Positions 22,322 through 34,530 of a stretch of 64,000 bases of DNA are shown here, in pieces (the first letter of the stretch is position 1; each line of letters opens with the position of its first letter). This stretch comes from Rhyacophila brunnea (Eukaryota; Arthropoda; Insecta; Trichoptera; Rhyacophilidae). The translations under genes were made by a program, and so were the position numbers. The stretch spans positions 1,612,001 through 1,676,000 of the forward strand of contig JAGYXB010001753.1 in NCBI GenBank assembly GCA_022495005.1, given 5' to 3'. Under the pieces are notes generated by a model, which was not told the origin of the DNA, did not search any database, and was given only the letters and a program-made list of their open reading frames with translations.

Positions 22322-23543
22322 TGCGTTATGGTATTTTAACCATAAGTATGTGTCATAAAAAACACTATACTAGTCCGTGGCTTGCCGTATTGATTTTCTT
22401 TTTATCAGACCTGAAATGGAAGTAACGATTATTGCCTTTGTACGTCAGAGTGTTTAAGATTTTACGAATTGTTAGAAAAACGATGTTAGCGTTATGCCGA
22501 TTCACACATAGCAATGGGCCAAACAAGTTTACAATAATTTACAAACTTTTAACAAAACGTTAGTATTCTTTCACTTCCGGTATTATATTTGACGGGGTTT
22601 ATAGTAATAATGAATCATTCCAATAGATGTTAATTTGAAATTCATAATTCACTAACCTGACATCTGTGAATTAAATTTGTTAGATACAAATTCTCATTAG
22701 TCTGGACTTGAACCATTACTATTGTGAACCTCAGATGTAAAATGCATATCTAAATTTAAGTGACTGGTTGTAGATATATATTATTATATTATAATTAATA
22801 TTGATTGACAGCGCCGTTGGATAATTTAAGAGTAATAGATTTAACGATACGGTATTTTTTTTTCAATCGTTCAAGAGAAAATAATATTTCATAGATTTTA
22901 AGCTACATGTAAAAAAAAATGTTTTTGCATAACTTGATTCTGGACCAAATATCAACAGCTCAAAATTTTAAAAATTCATTTTCCATATCAATTCTATATT
23001 AACAACGTATTTTTTCATAGATATATTTATACAATTAAAAACTTATTACCCTTAGTTCCTAGGAACGTCTCTATAATAAGCAGCTGATTACTCGTTTAAT
23101 TTTTAGTAATATTGTGTATGAATTTTATTTATTTTTCTATTGTTCACTTCCACACTCTTTCATCTCTTGTTGTATGATAAAATTTATTTAGTGTGATTTA
23201 TTTATATCTGTACTAGAAATATTAAACTAAAATAAAAACTTGCTGGTAACCTAATTGGCTTTTTAATTTTATTGTATTTCACCTTAATCCTATCCTTAGC
23301 GCAAAGCTTCAAACGCTCCAAATATTAAATTCGCACACCAGCCGCAAGTCTGTTAACATATTTTATGTTAGCTAATCCAGTCTAGTAGCTCTTCAAAACC
23401 CCTCATCCACCAGTGGGGAAGGGTGGCTTTTGGAACGAGGTGGGAGTGGAGATCAGGGAAAAAAAACACACTTGTCAGCAACGTTCCCCCTAATTTTTCC
23501 ATTGTGTGTGCGGATCAACACATCTGAGCAGTAGCGTAACTAG
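22322..23543. other. Intergenic DNA with a MITE-end fragment
   Basis: Mostly unassigned. The sequence from 23411 (CAGTGGGGAAGGGTGGCTTT, then GTGGAGATCAGGG) resembles one end of the palindromic hAT MITE family. Confidence 0.4.
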
Positions 23544-23551
23544 GGTTGGTG

Positions 23552-24088
23552 CAGTGGCGGCTCGTGGATAAGATATCTGGGGATGCTGCGGTTGATTAAA
23601 AATAAAATAAATGTTTATTTTTTATTGCATTTTTAATATCAAAATTAAATATAAATTATTAATTATATTAATAAGTAATTAAAATAAAGAACTTTGCATA
23701 AATTGCCTGCAGAAATAAATTTTAACAATGTTTGTAAATTATTAAAGCTATATTTCTTTCCTCCGCTGTCGCTCGCGTGCTCACATACAAACGCAGAAAC
23801 GGCGATATAAACTGTAGGGCCCGCAGTACAGATCAAGCTCCCAGCTGCGTGTCCCGCTCCCTGCACCCCTCCTAGGCCCATTCAAGCATATTCGTTTGAA
23901 AACGGTACTGCAGTACTGCGGTGTATGATAATTATTGAATATATCGGTGCGAGGGCGAGCTTAATTCACGCTTAAATAATATTGATAATTTCATATTACA
24001 TAAATTTATGTATATTATAATAATTCCATTTTTCTCATTTGCTTGGGAGTGCTGCAGGTCCGGAGTGCATATGGACGAGCCGCCACTG
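23552..24088. mobile_element. hAT-type MITE with CAGTGGCGGCTCGT ends
   Basis: The left end CAGTGGCGGCTCGTGG and the right end ACGAGCCGCCACTG are inverted. Flanking octamers GGTTGGTG and AGTTGTTG match 6 of 8, consistent with an old hAT duplication. The 537-bp interior has no transposase. It contains GC-richer stretches and the palindrome CAGTACTGCAGTACTG-like block near 23907-23920. Confidence 0.72.
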
Positions 24089-24096
24089 AGTTGTTG

Positions 24097-24779
24097 GCAT
24101 CCGGTGCGGTAAATGTACACCCCCCCCACAAACTAACAAATACAATTTTTCAATAAAACTGATTTTATATAATAATAACACTAACAATGATAATTTTTGA
24201 AGTAAATAAAAAAATAGGAAATAAAGAAAAAAACTATTCATTGATAAAATATATTAGATAAGTATACTTATTTGTTTGTCTCGTCAAAAATATGACTTAA
24301 AATGTTATGACACTGCTTTTTGGCACAAACACTTTTACCGTTTAAAAAATATTGTAAGAACTGTGATGTTTTCACAATAAGGACTACTATGAGACTTTAC
24401 TGACAATGTTTCTTGCAAGTTGAAACATGTCAAAGAATAAGAAATGTAGAGGACCCGGCACACAAAAGTGGTAATTAATAAACACAAATACATACATAAT
24501 TTGGCAAGCAATAGAACGGGATGGATATAGTGACCCCGTTCGATGTAAAATTTCACTTGCGTGCTTGCGTTAGCCGCACTTGACCTTCGACTTCAGAGAA
24601 ATGAGTCGAAGAATTGTGCATGTGATGGTTTCGTGCATTCTAGGCCATATATCAAAAAATCTATCACATTTATTTTTATAAAATACATAAAATTTGATAA
24701 CTATGTTATGTACTATCTTCAGAAAATTGTTGAGCGCTTCGGTTTGTTAACTTTTCCATTTCAAGTGCTGGTATTACAA
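24097..24779. other. Intergenic DNA
   Basis: No supported feature apart from a C8 run at about 24120. Confidence 0.35.
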
Positions 24780-25003
24780 CCTATAATGGTTGAAGATTTT
24801 GTTTATGTTGGCTCTTGCATTACACACATTGGAGGATGCGAAAAGATTAATCACAGATCGCGTGAGAGAGTAATGAAAAGCTACAATAAAATATGGAAAA
24901 GCAGTGACATCAGAATAGACGAAAGTCGCCTAGTCAAATCTATGATATTCTTTATGGTGGTAATACCGACAGAACTGTCTGCCTTCAGCAAACGGCCCCT
25001 CTA
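24780..25003 (+). pseudogene. LINE reverse transcriptase fragment
   Basis: The frame reads FVYVGSCITHIGGCEKINHR, then KIWKSSDIRIDESRLVKSMI and VVIPTELSAF. This resembles the post-catalytic YLGS...RLVKS..F...LYG region of RTE/CR1-type reverse transcriptases. It is 5'-truncated and degenerate. Confidence 0.6.
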
Positions 25004-26199
25004 GGGTACGAAAAGACCGGATCATCGCCCTCCAGTATATTAGTCAGCTGGTCTTGAATAAGTAAGTAACCATCCTCCTAGCTACCATTCAAATATAATG
25101 ATAATATTAAAATCAGTCGACCTTAAAGGGTTAGACGTGGCGTGACATTCAGGTCGATCCGTATTGGATGAGAGACCTCGTACGATATGTTCGATCAGAA
25201 TGTCGGCTGTTCAAGGTCGAAATCGACAGGAAGCAAACAGGAGAAATAAAATCAAAAAAATGATATTAGGAGAAATTCGTTCGAGCGGGATGACGTCTAA
25301 GGACGCGAGCAAATGTTTAAGTTGGGATTAAAGATAATGTTATAAGATAAAGCTATTATATTTAAATTAAGTTATTGTAATATGTGACTGTAAGAGACTT
25401 AGTGAATAATATAACAGTTAACTTACACTATGAGTTATTTGTTGTGAACCCCTCCCTACTCCCGGCCGAGTTAAGAAGTAAAAAAGAGTATTAAAGCTAT
25501 GTGGTGAAATGTACAGAGGTAGCAGTGGTCATACTCGCGGCTTATCAAAGATTCCCCACATCACCATATTACCTCGAGTGCACTCTACCATGGTGTGGAG
25601 TTTGTCGAGGGCTTTCCATATTTCGGATCTGAGACTGGCTGTGGGGAAGAAATACCCTGCTGTCCTTACCCATGTCAAGAGTTAATGTTACGATTATTTT
25701 ATTTTCAATATGAGAAATTGTTATAATCTCCCACAAATATTGCAAGTTGACCAATTCTCCCATATTTAACTAAAGCATCTTTTTGAATATTGAATATACA
25801 CTTAGGAATATTAAATTAAGAACATAGATATTAGAAAATAGGTTAGACTAAGAGGGACTCGAACCTCATATCTAACCGCTGTCCCGGTGACTGTTCTATC
25901 CACTGCGTTATTGGTCTGCTTGTCGTTGTTTGGTGCCTTGTTTGAAGCAAATCAATAGACAGTGAAAACATGTGAGGTCCAGTTGGTATTTCAGGATTTT
26001 TTATAATACGTATGTTTTCTAAGACATTATATAAAAATTATATATTAAGAAAACGTGATCTATATTGATATTATTGTAACAGAGTAAAAAATCGAATGAA
26101 TGAAATTATTTTTCATGAAAATGAAGAAAATGGTGATATGAGAAAGATTCAGAAAACTCCATATAAACAAAATGTCGCCCAATAAATGCTTATTGGAGA
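25004..26199. other. Intergenic DNA
   Basis: Somewhat GC-richer at 25090-25330 and 25440-25640, which may be an old LTR-type remnant, but no boundaries could be set. Confidence 0.3.
25853..25925 (-). repeat. tRNA-like sequence
   Basis: The minus strand starts GACCAATAACGCAGTGGATA and has a T-arm-like GAGGTTCGAGTCCCTC before TTAGTC. The ends pair at five of six positions. The anticodon arm is irregular, so this is more likely a SINE head or tRNA pseudogene than a working tRNA. Confidence 0.35.
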
Positions 26200-28300
26200 A
26201 AGTTTATATTTTATCAAAATATAAACTTTCTACATCATCTACTACCTCTACAGGGATTTTATGAGAATCTAATACATTCGCCTAGTTGCCCTAGTATGAA
26301 AATTCTAAAAGAAATTGCCATTACTATGTAGGTACTGTTAAAAAATAATCAAAAACAATTTTCTTTAATTGATTATAAAGCAATATACCTACATAAGTTT
26401 ATGAGTGCCTAATACATTTTCCAGTGCATCGATAAGAATGTAGTGAATATTTGAAAAGTACGAGTACATTATGATAATTTAATATTTTTTCACAAACAAT
26501 CTACCTTATCTATGAGCTCTATATTATGAGAGCCTAATACATTTTTTTTAAAAATAAAATATCAATATTATTTTAAGCGTAGTAATAAATAGGTGAAAAT
26601 TGTAGAAGGCATTGCCATTTTTTTATGAACAATCTACCTGCAGGAGTCTATGAGAGCCTGATACATTTTTTTAAAATATGCAGTATCTTTATTATTTTAA
26701 GCTTAGTAAAATAGGTGAAAATTCTGAAAGTCATTGCCATTTTTTCATAAACAATCTACCTGCAAGGTCTTACGAGAGCCTGATACATTTTTTTTTAAAT
26801 ATGCAATATCTATATTATTTTAAGCTTAGTAAAATAGGTGAAAATTGTAACGAGTCACGTTACACAGAGAATTATTCTCTGAGGTGTTCTCTACTGGCAA
26901 CACCAGTTACTGATCGACACTGGCCGAGTAGAACTAGAGCGGAGTCAAATAGGTGGGGGGATGCGGGGACGAGGCCGGCCGCGCTTGGCGTGGGAAGCGA
27001 AGCGGCTCCCCCTTCCTTCTTCTCCCTGTGACCGTGAGCCGAGACGGATGTCTCTATATTTCTTCTTCTTGCCGGGGCGAGAGGCGTTTCGCCTCTCGGC
27101 CGCCGAGCGACAAGTGTAAAAGTGCTTTCATAAATGTATGGTAGCACATGCAAACTTTCTGTGTTAAAGATGTAACTTGGAATACATCGTGGAGGACTTC
27201 GGAGGGCCTGCATGCATCCGCATGCAGGCGTGTGTAAATATGTGTCGTCTTTATTTTTATTTCATGTCTAGTTTATAAGTTAGAGTAATGGTTAGCGACG
27301 GAGAGGCACAGAGGGCGATCTCCGTTCCTTTCACTTTCCCTGTACTGTTCAATTCAATCTGTCGCTGTATTTTTGTGTATTAAATTTTGTGCTATGAAGC
27401 GACCTAAATGATAATCAATCTTTCATTAATATCCTAGAGTCCCTTTACACACATGGTCTTTTGCAGCTGTTTCCCTTAAAAAGAAAAGCTAGCTGGCGTC
27501 CATTCGGCAGGATGGAGATCGCCTAAAGGTTAAGTGAGGCATGCAACACTCATTCCAGACTCCTTCAGAGTCTGGGAGTCCACGCCATGGAAGTCATTTC
27601 CCGGCGTGGGTTTCACTGCTTTGAACCGGATCCACCCCCCTGAGAAAGATCATCTCATGCTCTACGCCATAAGGTGGCAATAAGGTGAGTGGATTGGAGA
27701 GCATGGTCGACAAGTAATTTATAAATGCTATAAGACCAGCGTAAGTATATGATCGACTTAAAGTCTTCCGTTACAAAATTCTAAAAGACATTGCCATTTT
27801 TTCATAAACAATGTACCTGCAAGGTCTTATGAGACCCTGATACATTAAAAAAAAATATGCAATATCTATATTATTTTAAGCTTAGTAAAATAGGTGAAAA
27901 TTCTAGAAGGCATTGCCATTTTTACATAAACAATCTACCTGCAGGGGTCTATGAGAGCCTAATACATTTTTTTTAAATATGCGATATCAATGTTATTTTA
28001 AGCTTGGTAATAAATAGGTGAAAATTCTAGGAGGCAATTGCCATTTTTCATAAACTATCTACCTGCAAGGTCTTATGAGAGCCTAATACATATTTTTTAA
28101 ATATGCAATATCAATATTATTTTAAGCTTAGTAATAAATAGGTGAAAATTCTAAAAGGTATTGCCATTTTTTTACACACAATCTACCTGCAGGGGTCTTA
28201 TGCGAGCCTAATACTCTAATACATCTTAATTATAATTATAATATACACCTACTTGCAATGGTTTTATGAGTGCCTAATACATTTTCCATTGTGTATAAAT
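26200..28300 (+). repeat. Tandem array, 122-124 bp unit, interrupted
   Basis: Recurring unit: CATTGCCATTTTTTCATAA, ACAATCTACCTGCAAGGTC, TATGAGAGCCTAATACATTT, then a T/A stretch, TTATTTTAAGC and AATAGGTGAAAATTCTA. The CATTGCCAT landmark falls at about 26610, 26732, 27789, 27911, 28036 and 28159. The spacing is 122-124 bp once the inserted element is subtracted. Outer units (from about 26230, and after 28240) are more diverged. Confidence 0.85.
26846..27775 (+). mobile_element. Probable solo LTR inserted in the tandem array
   Basis: A 930-bp insert starting TGTAACG and ending CGTTACA, with a 4-bp duplication AAAT (26842-26845 and 27776-27779). Removing it restores the array unit. Ends of the TG...CA type plus a short direct duplication fit a solo LTR of a Gypsy/BEL-like retrotransposon. 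It holds a GC-rich stretch (26930-27110) that contrasts with the array. The orientation is a guess. No gag-pol is present. Confidence 0.7.
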
Positions 28301-28842
28301 TATTATTATAAGAATGACGTGAATATTCGAAAAGTGGATTGATTGCATCATGATACTTTTGTATTTCACAAACCATCTACCTTATGTCCTTCTATAATAT
28401 ATGCCCATAATACTAGGTACCCTAAATAAATGATGTATTTTGTGATTTTGTCTGCACGCAAAAAACATTGTTATAATAATATACTATTATCTCATATTGT
28501 CTTATTAAGAAGCGGAAGAGAGCAATAAATCTAAGGGTGCTTTCTTCAATAAAAACTTTTATTTTTTATTATTAGACACATGGGTTGTCTAGAAATGCAT
28601 TGTTGGGAAAAAATATACCTAGCTCGATGCATTTCTAAGAACAAAATTTTAACTTGACTAATAATTGTGGCTCCCATTTGTATCGACATATTATGTAGGA
28701 ACAATAATCAGGGATTTTCAACCAGTAAAATCATTATTTTAGAAAGATAATTATTTTATTATTTTTTCAAAATATTTTGAACCGGAATGCCATATGAAAT
28801 ATTCTGATGAGGCTCGAGAATTTTACGGGACATCTTGCTATC
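28301..28842. other. Intergenic DNA
   Basis: No supported feature. Confidence 0.35.
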
Positions 28843-28962
28843 TTCTAGGATTCCACGAGAAGGAACGGTATATTCGATGATTCCACGAGACGGAACGGTA
28901 TTCTCGAGGAATTCACGAACCGGAACAGCGCTCCAGTGCGTTCTGCTCCATTCCGAGCGCTG
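28843..28962 (+). repeat. Three 28-30 bp tandem units plus GC-rich hairpin
   Basis: Units start at 28843, 28873 and 28901 and share TTC...GATTCCACGAGA.GGAACGG. They are followed by inverted CAGCGCTC (28926-28933) and GAGCGCTG (28955-28962). The TTCC...GAA.GGAAC spacing recalls heat-shock-element-like pentamers, but no gene lies close by. Confidence 0.55.
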
Positions 28963-29204
28963 CGTTGTGGTTTATTCAGTAGGTGCATTACTGATATTAA
29001 AATAAATTACTATTTTCACTCCTGAGCAGAGCATTTCAAACCCCACAGGAAACTTTTTGGAGAAATAGTTGTCAGCCATTTGTGAATCTTTCAAGTGGAA
29101 AACTACGGCGCCACCAACGCATTTAATTTTTATTAGATTTACTTCATAATTTTATTAACCCATAACCAGGCCTCAACTTTTACAGCAATAATTATAATCT
29201 GTGG

Positions 29205-29618
29205 AATATAGAAGGCTGCCACACCCGGCTAGACTATTTTCTGAAGTGGTTTCTTATCCTGCAACGTTGGAAAGCAACAAATGCAATAACATGCCGATTT
29301 TCACAGGGGCTGTGTTTTGAGATGACTCAGATTCTTACAGGTCACGGAGTCATGCGAGCATACCTGCACCGGTTTAAAATAGCATCTGATGGAAAGTGTC
29401 CATGCGACGACGGAAGCGACCAGGACGTCCTGCATTTACTCCTAGATTGTCAAATCTTTAGCAAGGAGCGGCACAACCTGAAATTTTTATTACAGATGGC
29501 AGAAGCGGACATTCGAGACATTCCGGGGACCATGGCAAACGAGGCCGGAAGAGATGCACTTTTTAATTTCTGTATTGATGTAATAAAAAGAATAAAAATA
29601 GTAAATGGTGACATGTAA
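29205..29618 (+). pseudogene. R1/I-like LINE C-terminal fragment
   Basis: The frame reads RFSQGLCFEMTQILTGHGVM, AYLHRFKIASDGKCPCDDGS and DVLHLLLDCQIFSKERHNL. This is the GHG....YLHRF....C.C....D..H.L..C tail found at the end of I/R1-clade LINE ORF2 proteins, with its cysteine-histidine motif. It ends at a stop at 29616. The upstream RT is missing. Confidence 0.75.
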
Positions 29619-30282
29619 TGATGATTCATGCCTTTCAGATCCAGTGACTGCAATCATATAAGATAGGATAAGTATATGCTCAGAATATCAGTCCTATGCG
29701 TCATTTCTTTTACCACGGAAAAAAACTCGACTACAAATCGCAGTCCTCAGTTCCCAATGAATACGACAAAATATTCATCAGAATCACCTCCGCCTTGCGC
29801 TACTAAGAATTTTCCAGGGTTTTTGCAAGGCGGTTTCATAGGCCCTGGCTGAATTCAAATTAGCAATACCCGATGCGGGTAGAAGAACAGTTTTCAATAA
29901 GGCATATTCTCTCAGCCGGTACAATTTTCATTTGACTAGCATCAAGTAGAGTAGTTTGCGTGCCAAAGTCCTAAAGAAACCTCGATAGTAAATGCGAGGT
30001 ATCCATAAAGGCATCTAGAAAAAAAAATCTATTGCATTGAAATTGTAGCCTTTATTTATATGTGAATTATAAGCACTTACGTAACATACGTACAATATAC
30101 TCCACAGTTAAATGTTCAACGGACGACTCATCATTTGATTAAATGTTATACGAACACATGTTTTAACCGGATGGCTGCCAATGACGTCTTAAAACGCGAA
30201 CTTTTCCGTGAGCGGAACGCCGCTCATACAAAAATGAGGTCTTTGGACGTCCTGCTTTAAACAGGAAACGGGTGGTAAATAA
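29619..30282. other. Intergenic DNA
   Basis: No supported feature. Confidence 0.35.
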
Positions 30283-30435
30283 ATTATTTTAAACATACAA
30301 ATATGTTGAACACACAACGACATTTGGGAATGTCGTCACTTGAAACGTAATTGATTTTATTTTTTTATTTTTGCAATAAAATTCTTGGCGTGCCAGGTAC
30401 CGCTATACATACACCTACCGGCAGTAAAAAGGTTA
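30283..30435 (+). repeat. Dispersed repeat P, copy 2
   Basis: Second copy of the repeat at 14746-14926, same orientation, with internal deletions (for example, CATATATTGGGAATG there is CATTTGGGAATG here). Confidence 0.7.
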
Positions 30436-30760
30436 TGGACAACGGCTCACGAAGAAATGTTTTACGGTAAACTGACTTAAATAAACAGGATTTTGTTTGT
30501 GTTTTTATATAACAGACTTTCTGCTTTAACGGACACCCGTCAACCGCATTAGTTCACTATATTTAGGTTCTACTGTATTGTGTATTTTTACGGCGTATGT
30601 TTATACCGCCAGATCACTTTGTGACTAATATACGGCATTGAGATAATAATAATTATCATGTATTTATTATATGTAACAATCATATTTAAATTTTTTTTAA
30701 AGTTGAAATTATTTAATAATATAGATGTAGCTATCATTTTATGATGTTAGTTATCATCAT
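30436..30760. other. Flank of the RTE insertion
   Basis: AT-rich, no supported feature. Confidence 0.35.
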
Positions 30761-32970
30761 TATCAGCCTGAATCTATCCACTGTTGGATGAAGGCCTCTT
30801 CAATCTGTTTCCACTTTTCTCGGTCCTATGCGTTGCGCTGCCACGTAATTCCGCAGAACTTTATCATTTCATCGATCCAACGGCCTCTAGGTCTACCTTG
30901 CGGACGTTTTGTACCTCTTGGATACCACTGGATGACTAAATTTGTCCAACTATTGTCTCTTCTTCGAGCTATGTGTCCAGCCCATCTCCATTTGAGGCTT
31001 TTAATGAACTCTATTACATCGCAAACCCTTGTCTGCTTCCTTATCCACTCATTCCTCTTTTTGTCCTTTCACGTTATGTCCAGCATGCACCTCTCCATAC
31101 CACGTTGTGCTACTCTATGTTTCTGGATCTCTCTTTTACTAAGGGTCCATGTTTCATACGCATATGTGATTACGGGAAGCACACACTAGTTGACCACTTT
31201 GCGCTTTAGGCACAGTGGAAGGTCACTTTTGAAGACATTACTCAGGCAGCCAAAAGCACTCCAGCCTAGCTTTACTCCATGAACAATTTTATCAAATATA
31301 CATCCATCTATAGACACTTGTTGTCCCAGATAGATGTTGTTTTTCACCAGTTCGAGCTGAGTGCCATTGATGAGGATCTCTTTTTGGCCCGCAAAGCAGT
31401 TGAACATGACTTTCGTCTTTGTTACATTTATTTTCAAACCTACTTTGTTGCTTACTTTAGCGAGTTCCTGCATTCTGCTTTGAAGGTCTTCGGAGTCTTG
31501 CGAGAAAATTACTATGTCATCGGCAAAGCGCAGATGACTCAGGTATTCTCCATTTATTGTGATCCCTTTGCCATTCCAGTCAAGTTGCCTGAATAAGTCT
31601 TCAAGGGTAGCTGTAAATAGTTTAGGTGAGATTGTATCAACTTGTCGGACTCCTTTGCCGATAGGAAATCTGCGCGATGGTTTATGGAGATTGAGGGATA
31701 CTGTATATATTATTGAAAATATTTATATAGCGCCCAGGGATTCCTTGATTTTTGAGTGCATCGAGTATTGAACCTTTCTTTATGGAATCGAACGCCTTCT
31801 CATAGTCAATAAAACCCATGCATGTATTCCTGGAACTGCTCTTTGATTTCTCTGACAACTTGGATATGGTCCATAGTGCCGTATCCTCCTCTAAATCCGG
31901 CTTGTTCTCTCGGTTGGTTTACGTCTAGTACATTTTGCAAACAGTTTGAGAGAATTTTTGTGAATGTCTAGTAGAGAATAGGGAGTAGACTTATTGGACG
32001 ATAATTTGCTAGGTCTTCTCTGTCACCTTTTTTATGAAGAATGACAATGCAGGCATTTTTCCATGTCTCTGGGACATCCTCTTTGCGTATGCAGGTTGTG
32101 AACAATTGTGCAAGCACTTCGCTTGAATCCTTTCCTGCTTTTTTGATGATATCTATCGATAGACCGTCTTCCCCTGGGGCTTTCCCGCTTTTCATGTAAT
32201 TTAAAGTATGGATTACTTCCCAGGATGTGATTTCGGGAGTATAGTCTTCCGAATTTCCATTTCTCTGAAGATCTAAATCTTTAGTCGTATTGTCAGTGTG
32301 ATCACTGTAGAGATCGCTGTAGAACTCTTCAACTCGGCTTAACAAGTGTTCCCAATTTCTGATGATAGAACCATATTTTGCTTTTAGTGCTGTGATTTTC
32401 CGTTTTCCCATCAACAAGCATTGCTTGTTTTTGTTTAAACTTCTCTCTGCTTTCACAATTGCTTGTATGAGGTTTACATTGAAATTACGAAGGTCTTCTC
32501 TTATTTTTTTTCAGAGGGTTTTGCAAAGTGGTTAAAACTCCATATCGTTTTGCGCCTGTCTATCGCTCTTGGTTTTCCTTCTCTGCTCCATAAGATTCAA
32601 TGTTGCCTTAGAAAGCTTGGTGGGAGATGTGACTTCCGAGCTTTTTACACCTGTTTTTTCTGCACATTGTAGAATGATATTCGTTATATCCTCCGCGTTG
32701 GATAAGGAAACAGTTTCGTTCTCATCTAAGAAAGCCTATAGTGCATTTTTGAGTTCATCTTGGAATTCACTATTGTTCTTCAACTATATGCGAGCGTTTG
32801 ACTTCTGTAGTTTGGATCTTTCTGATTTGACGTTCAATCTTATCTTACATCTCACCATCCGGTGATCGCTGCCGGTGTTAAACCTATTGATCACCTTACA
32901 GTTTAAAAATGTATATTTTCTGTCAGTGAGGATGTAGTCGATTTCACTGGTCGGTCCTGATGGGCTTCTT
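30761..32970 (-). mobile_element. RTE-type LINE, 3' segment (end of endonuclease, RT, 3' end)
   Basis: Minus-strand reading: from about 32970, RSPSGPTSEIDYILTDRK and TGSDHRMVRCKIRL, the C-terminal endonuclease block with its catalytic SDH. Next come [39 protein letters not shown] and YRPISLLPI of the reverse transcriptase (32456-31970), and the active-site FADD at 31516-31527. GLKINVTKTKVMFN and the terminal segment follow, ending near 30761 beside an ATCATCATT-like run. Several frameshifts and stops make it non-functional. It is continuous in content with the inverted 5' segment next to it. Confidence 0.88.
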
Positions 32971-33772
32971 CACTTTGGCTACGGGAAGGATCACCCAGAC
33001 AGAAAAACCACACACCAACCCGTCTGGACAGAGTGGTGTGTCATGTCCAAAACCTTCATGAAATGAAAACTTCAAAAACTCGGCCCTCATTCTCCGGAGG
33101 CCAACCTGACACTGATCACGGCAGCGATCAGCGAAGGAAGGCAGAGGGTACTACCAATCCCCGGAGACCCAGAAAAGGCTGCCAACAGATGACCATTACT
33201 ACGTATAACGCGAGAACATTGTCCAGCGATGCCAAACTTGTAGAGCTACAAGAAGCGCTCACGAATATCCACTGGGATGTTGTCGGACTTAGCGAAGTAA
33301 GACGTAAAGGTGAGGGTATTATCACTTTACAGAGCGGACATGTGCTGTATTACAAAGGAACCGCTGAAGGACGCATGAGCGGTTTTGGATTTATTATTAA
33401 CAAAACCTGGAAAGACCGCATAGCCGAATTCAACTGTATTTCTGACAGGGTCGCAAGCGTGATAATCAAAATCAATACTAAGTACCGGATTCAGATTTTG
33501 CAAGCATATGCTCCGACATAGAGGTATTCTGATGAAGAAGTGGAAGAGTTTTACGAGGAAATAATATCCTTGAAAAATAAAAGTAAATGCCACTTCAACA
33601 TCATAATGGGAGATTTCAATGCACGTATTGGATCATACCAAAGAGATGACGTAGCGGTCGGACATTTCGGACACGGCTCAAGGGATGGTAGAGGTGACAT
33701 GCTTGTGGAGTTTGCTGAAACCAACAATCTTCACATCATGAATTCCTTTTTCTTCCAACGTGTTAGTTATAT
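32971..33772 (+). mobile_element. RTE-type LINE, inverted 5' segment (endonuclease N-terminus)
   Basis: Plus-strand reading: a short leader, then an apurinic-like endonuclease with MTITTYNARTLSSDAKLVEL, VVGLSEVRRKGEG (catalytic Glu), RIQILQAYAPT, an in-frame TAG at 33519, and IIMGDFNARIGSYQ (catalytic Asp and Asn). It breaks off after HIMNSFFFQ. The missing next block (RSP...EIDYIL...SDH) is the start of the minus-strand segment, so both come from one element. Confidence 0.88.
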
Positions 33773-33825
33773 ACAGTCCTATATATTTTTAAATAATTAT
33801 TTGATTTATAAAATCTATTTTTATT

Positions 33826-34045
33826 TCATCATCATCATCAGCCGGGGTCAATCCACTGCTGGATGAAGGCCTCCCCAAGCTTCTTCCAACTCTCTTGGTC
33901 CTGTGTCGTTCGCTGCCATGTATTTCCGCCGAACTTTACCAGTTCGTCAATCCAGCGGCTTTTAAATCGACCCTGTGGCCGTTTCGTGCCCCTTGGGTAC
34001 CACTGGATGACGGCATTTGTCTAGCGGCCGTCCTTTTGGCGAGCA
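33826..34045 (-). mobile_element. Separate RTE 3'-end fragment
   Basis: Begins with CATCATCATCATCAGCCGGG and closely parallels 30761-30985 (CCACTGCTGGATGAAGGCCT, GTACCACTGGATGAC). It is a second, 5'-truncated copy of the same RTE family in minus orientation. Confidence 0.8.
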
Positions 34046-34522
34046 ATTTAAATTTGTCAAAATAATGATCAGTTTGGTAGGTATGAGGTGTTTGAGAGAG
34101 TAAAAAATATATAATGACCCTCTATCCTCTAAATACCTTGAAGAGTATTATATTTGGCTCCAGTTTTAGTATATCTTTCTTTTATTATTTACTCCTATCA
34201 TATTATACTTTATGCCTATGACATTTTGTATAATAAAGGCTAAAAAAACCCAAAAAACTATATTTGACATGTTTTTTTGATTCCACCGATACACAATATT
34301 AACTTAAAATATAAATAATTAATAGAAGAATTCAATACCTATAAATATTTAAAAGATTTATTTGAATTAAATGAATAATAAATGAGTTATATCAATTTTA
34401 GTAATCAGTGTGCGTTTTTAAGTGATCCTCAAAAATTCACCTCTCTCCTATGGGTTAAGCATATTGTATTTAATAATATTAATACTATCGACCAAGGGTA
34501 TTTGATGGAATTTTAATTTAAA
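34046..34522. other. Intergenic DNA
   Basis: AT-rich, no supported feature. The octamer TTCTAATG at 34523-34530 belongs to the next element. Confidence 0.35.
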
Positions 34523-34530
34523 TTCTAATG

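Noticed and set aside
25090..25640. LTR retrotransposon remnant
   Set aside because: Composition and a TGTGGTGAAATG-like phrase are suggestive, but no matching ends or duplication were found.
26872..27213. Minus- and plus-strand ORFs in the GC-rich block
   Set aside because: They lie within the probable solo LTR and have no protein family features; GC-rich sequence is naturally poor in stops.
26200..28300. CRISPR-like array
   Set aside because: Units are contiguous 122-124 bp repeats without unique spacers and the genome is eukaryotic.
33033..33866. Host craniofacial-development-like or endonuclease gene
   Set aside because: The endonuclease motifs are those of RTE LINEs; database entries with such names are usually LINE-derived. 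Here it contains a stop and joins the RT part.
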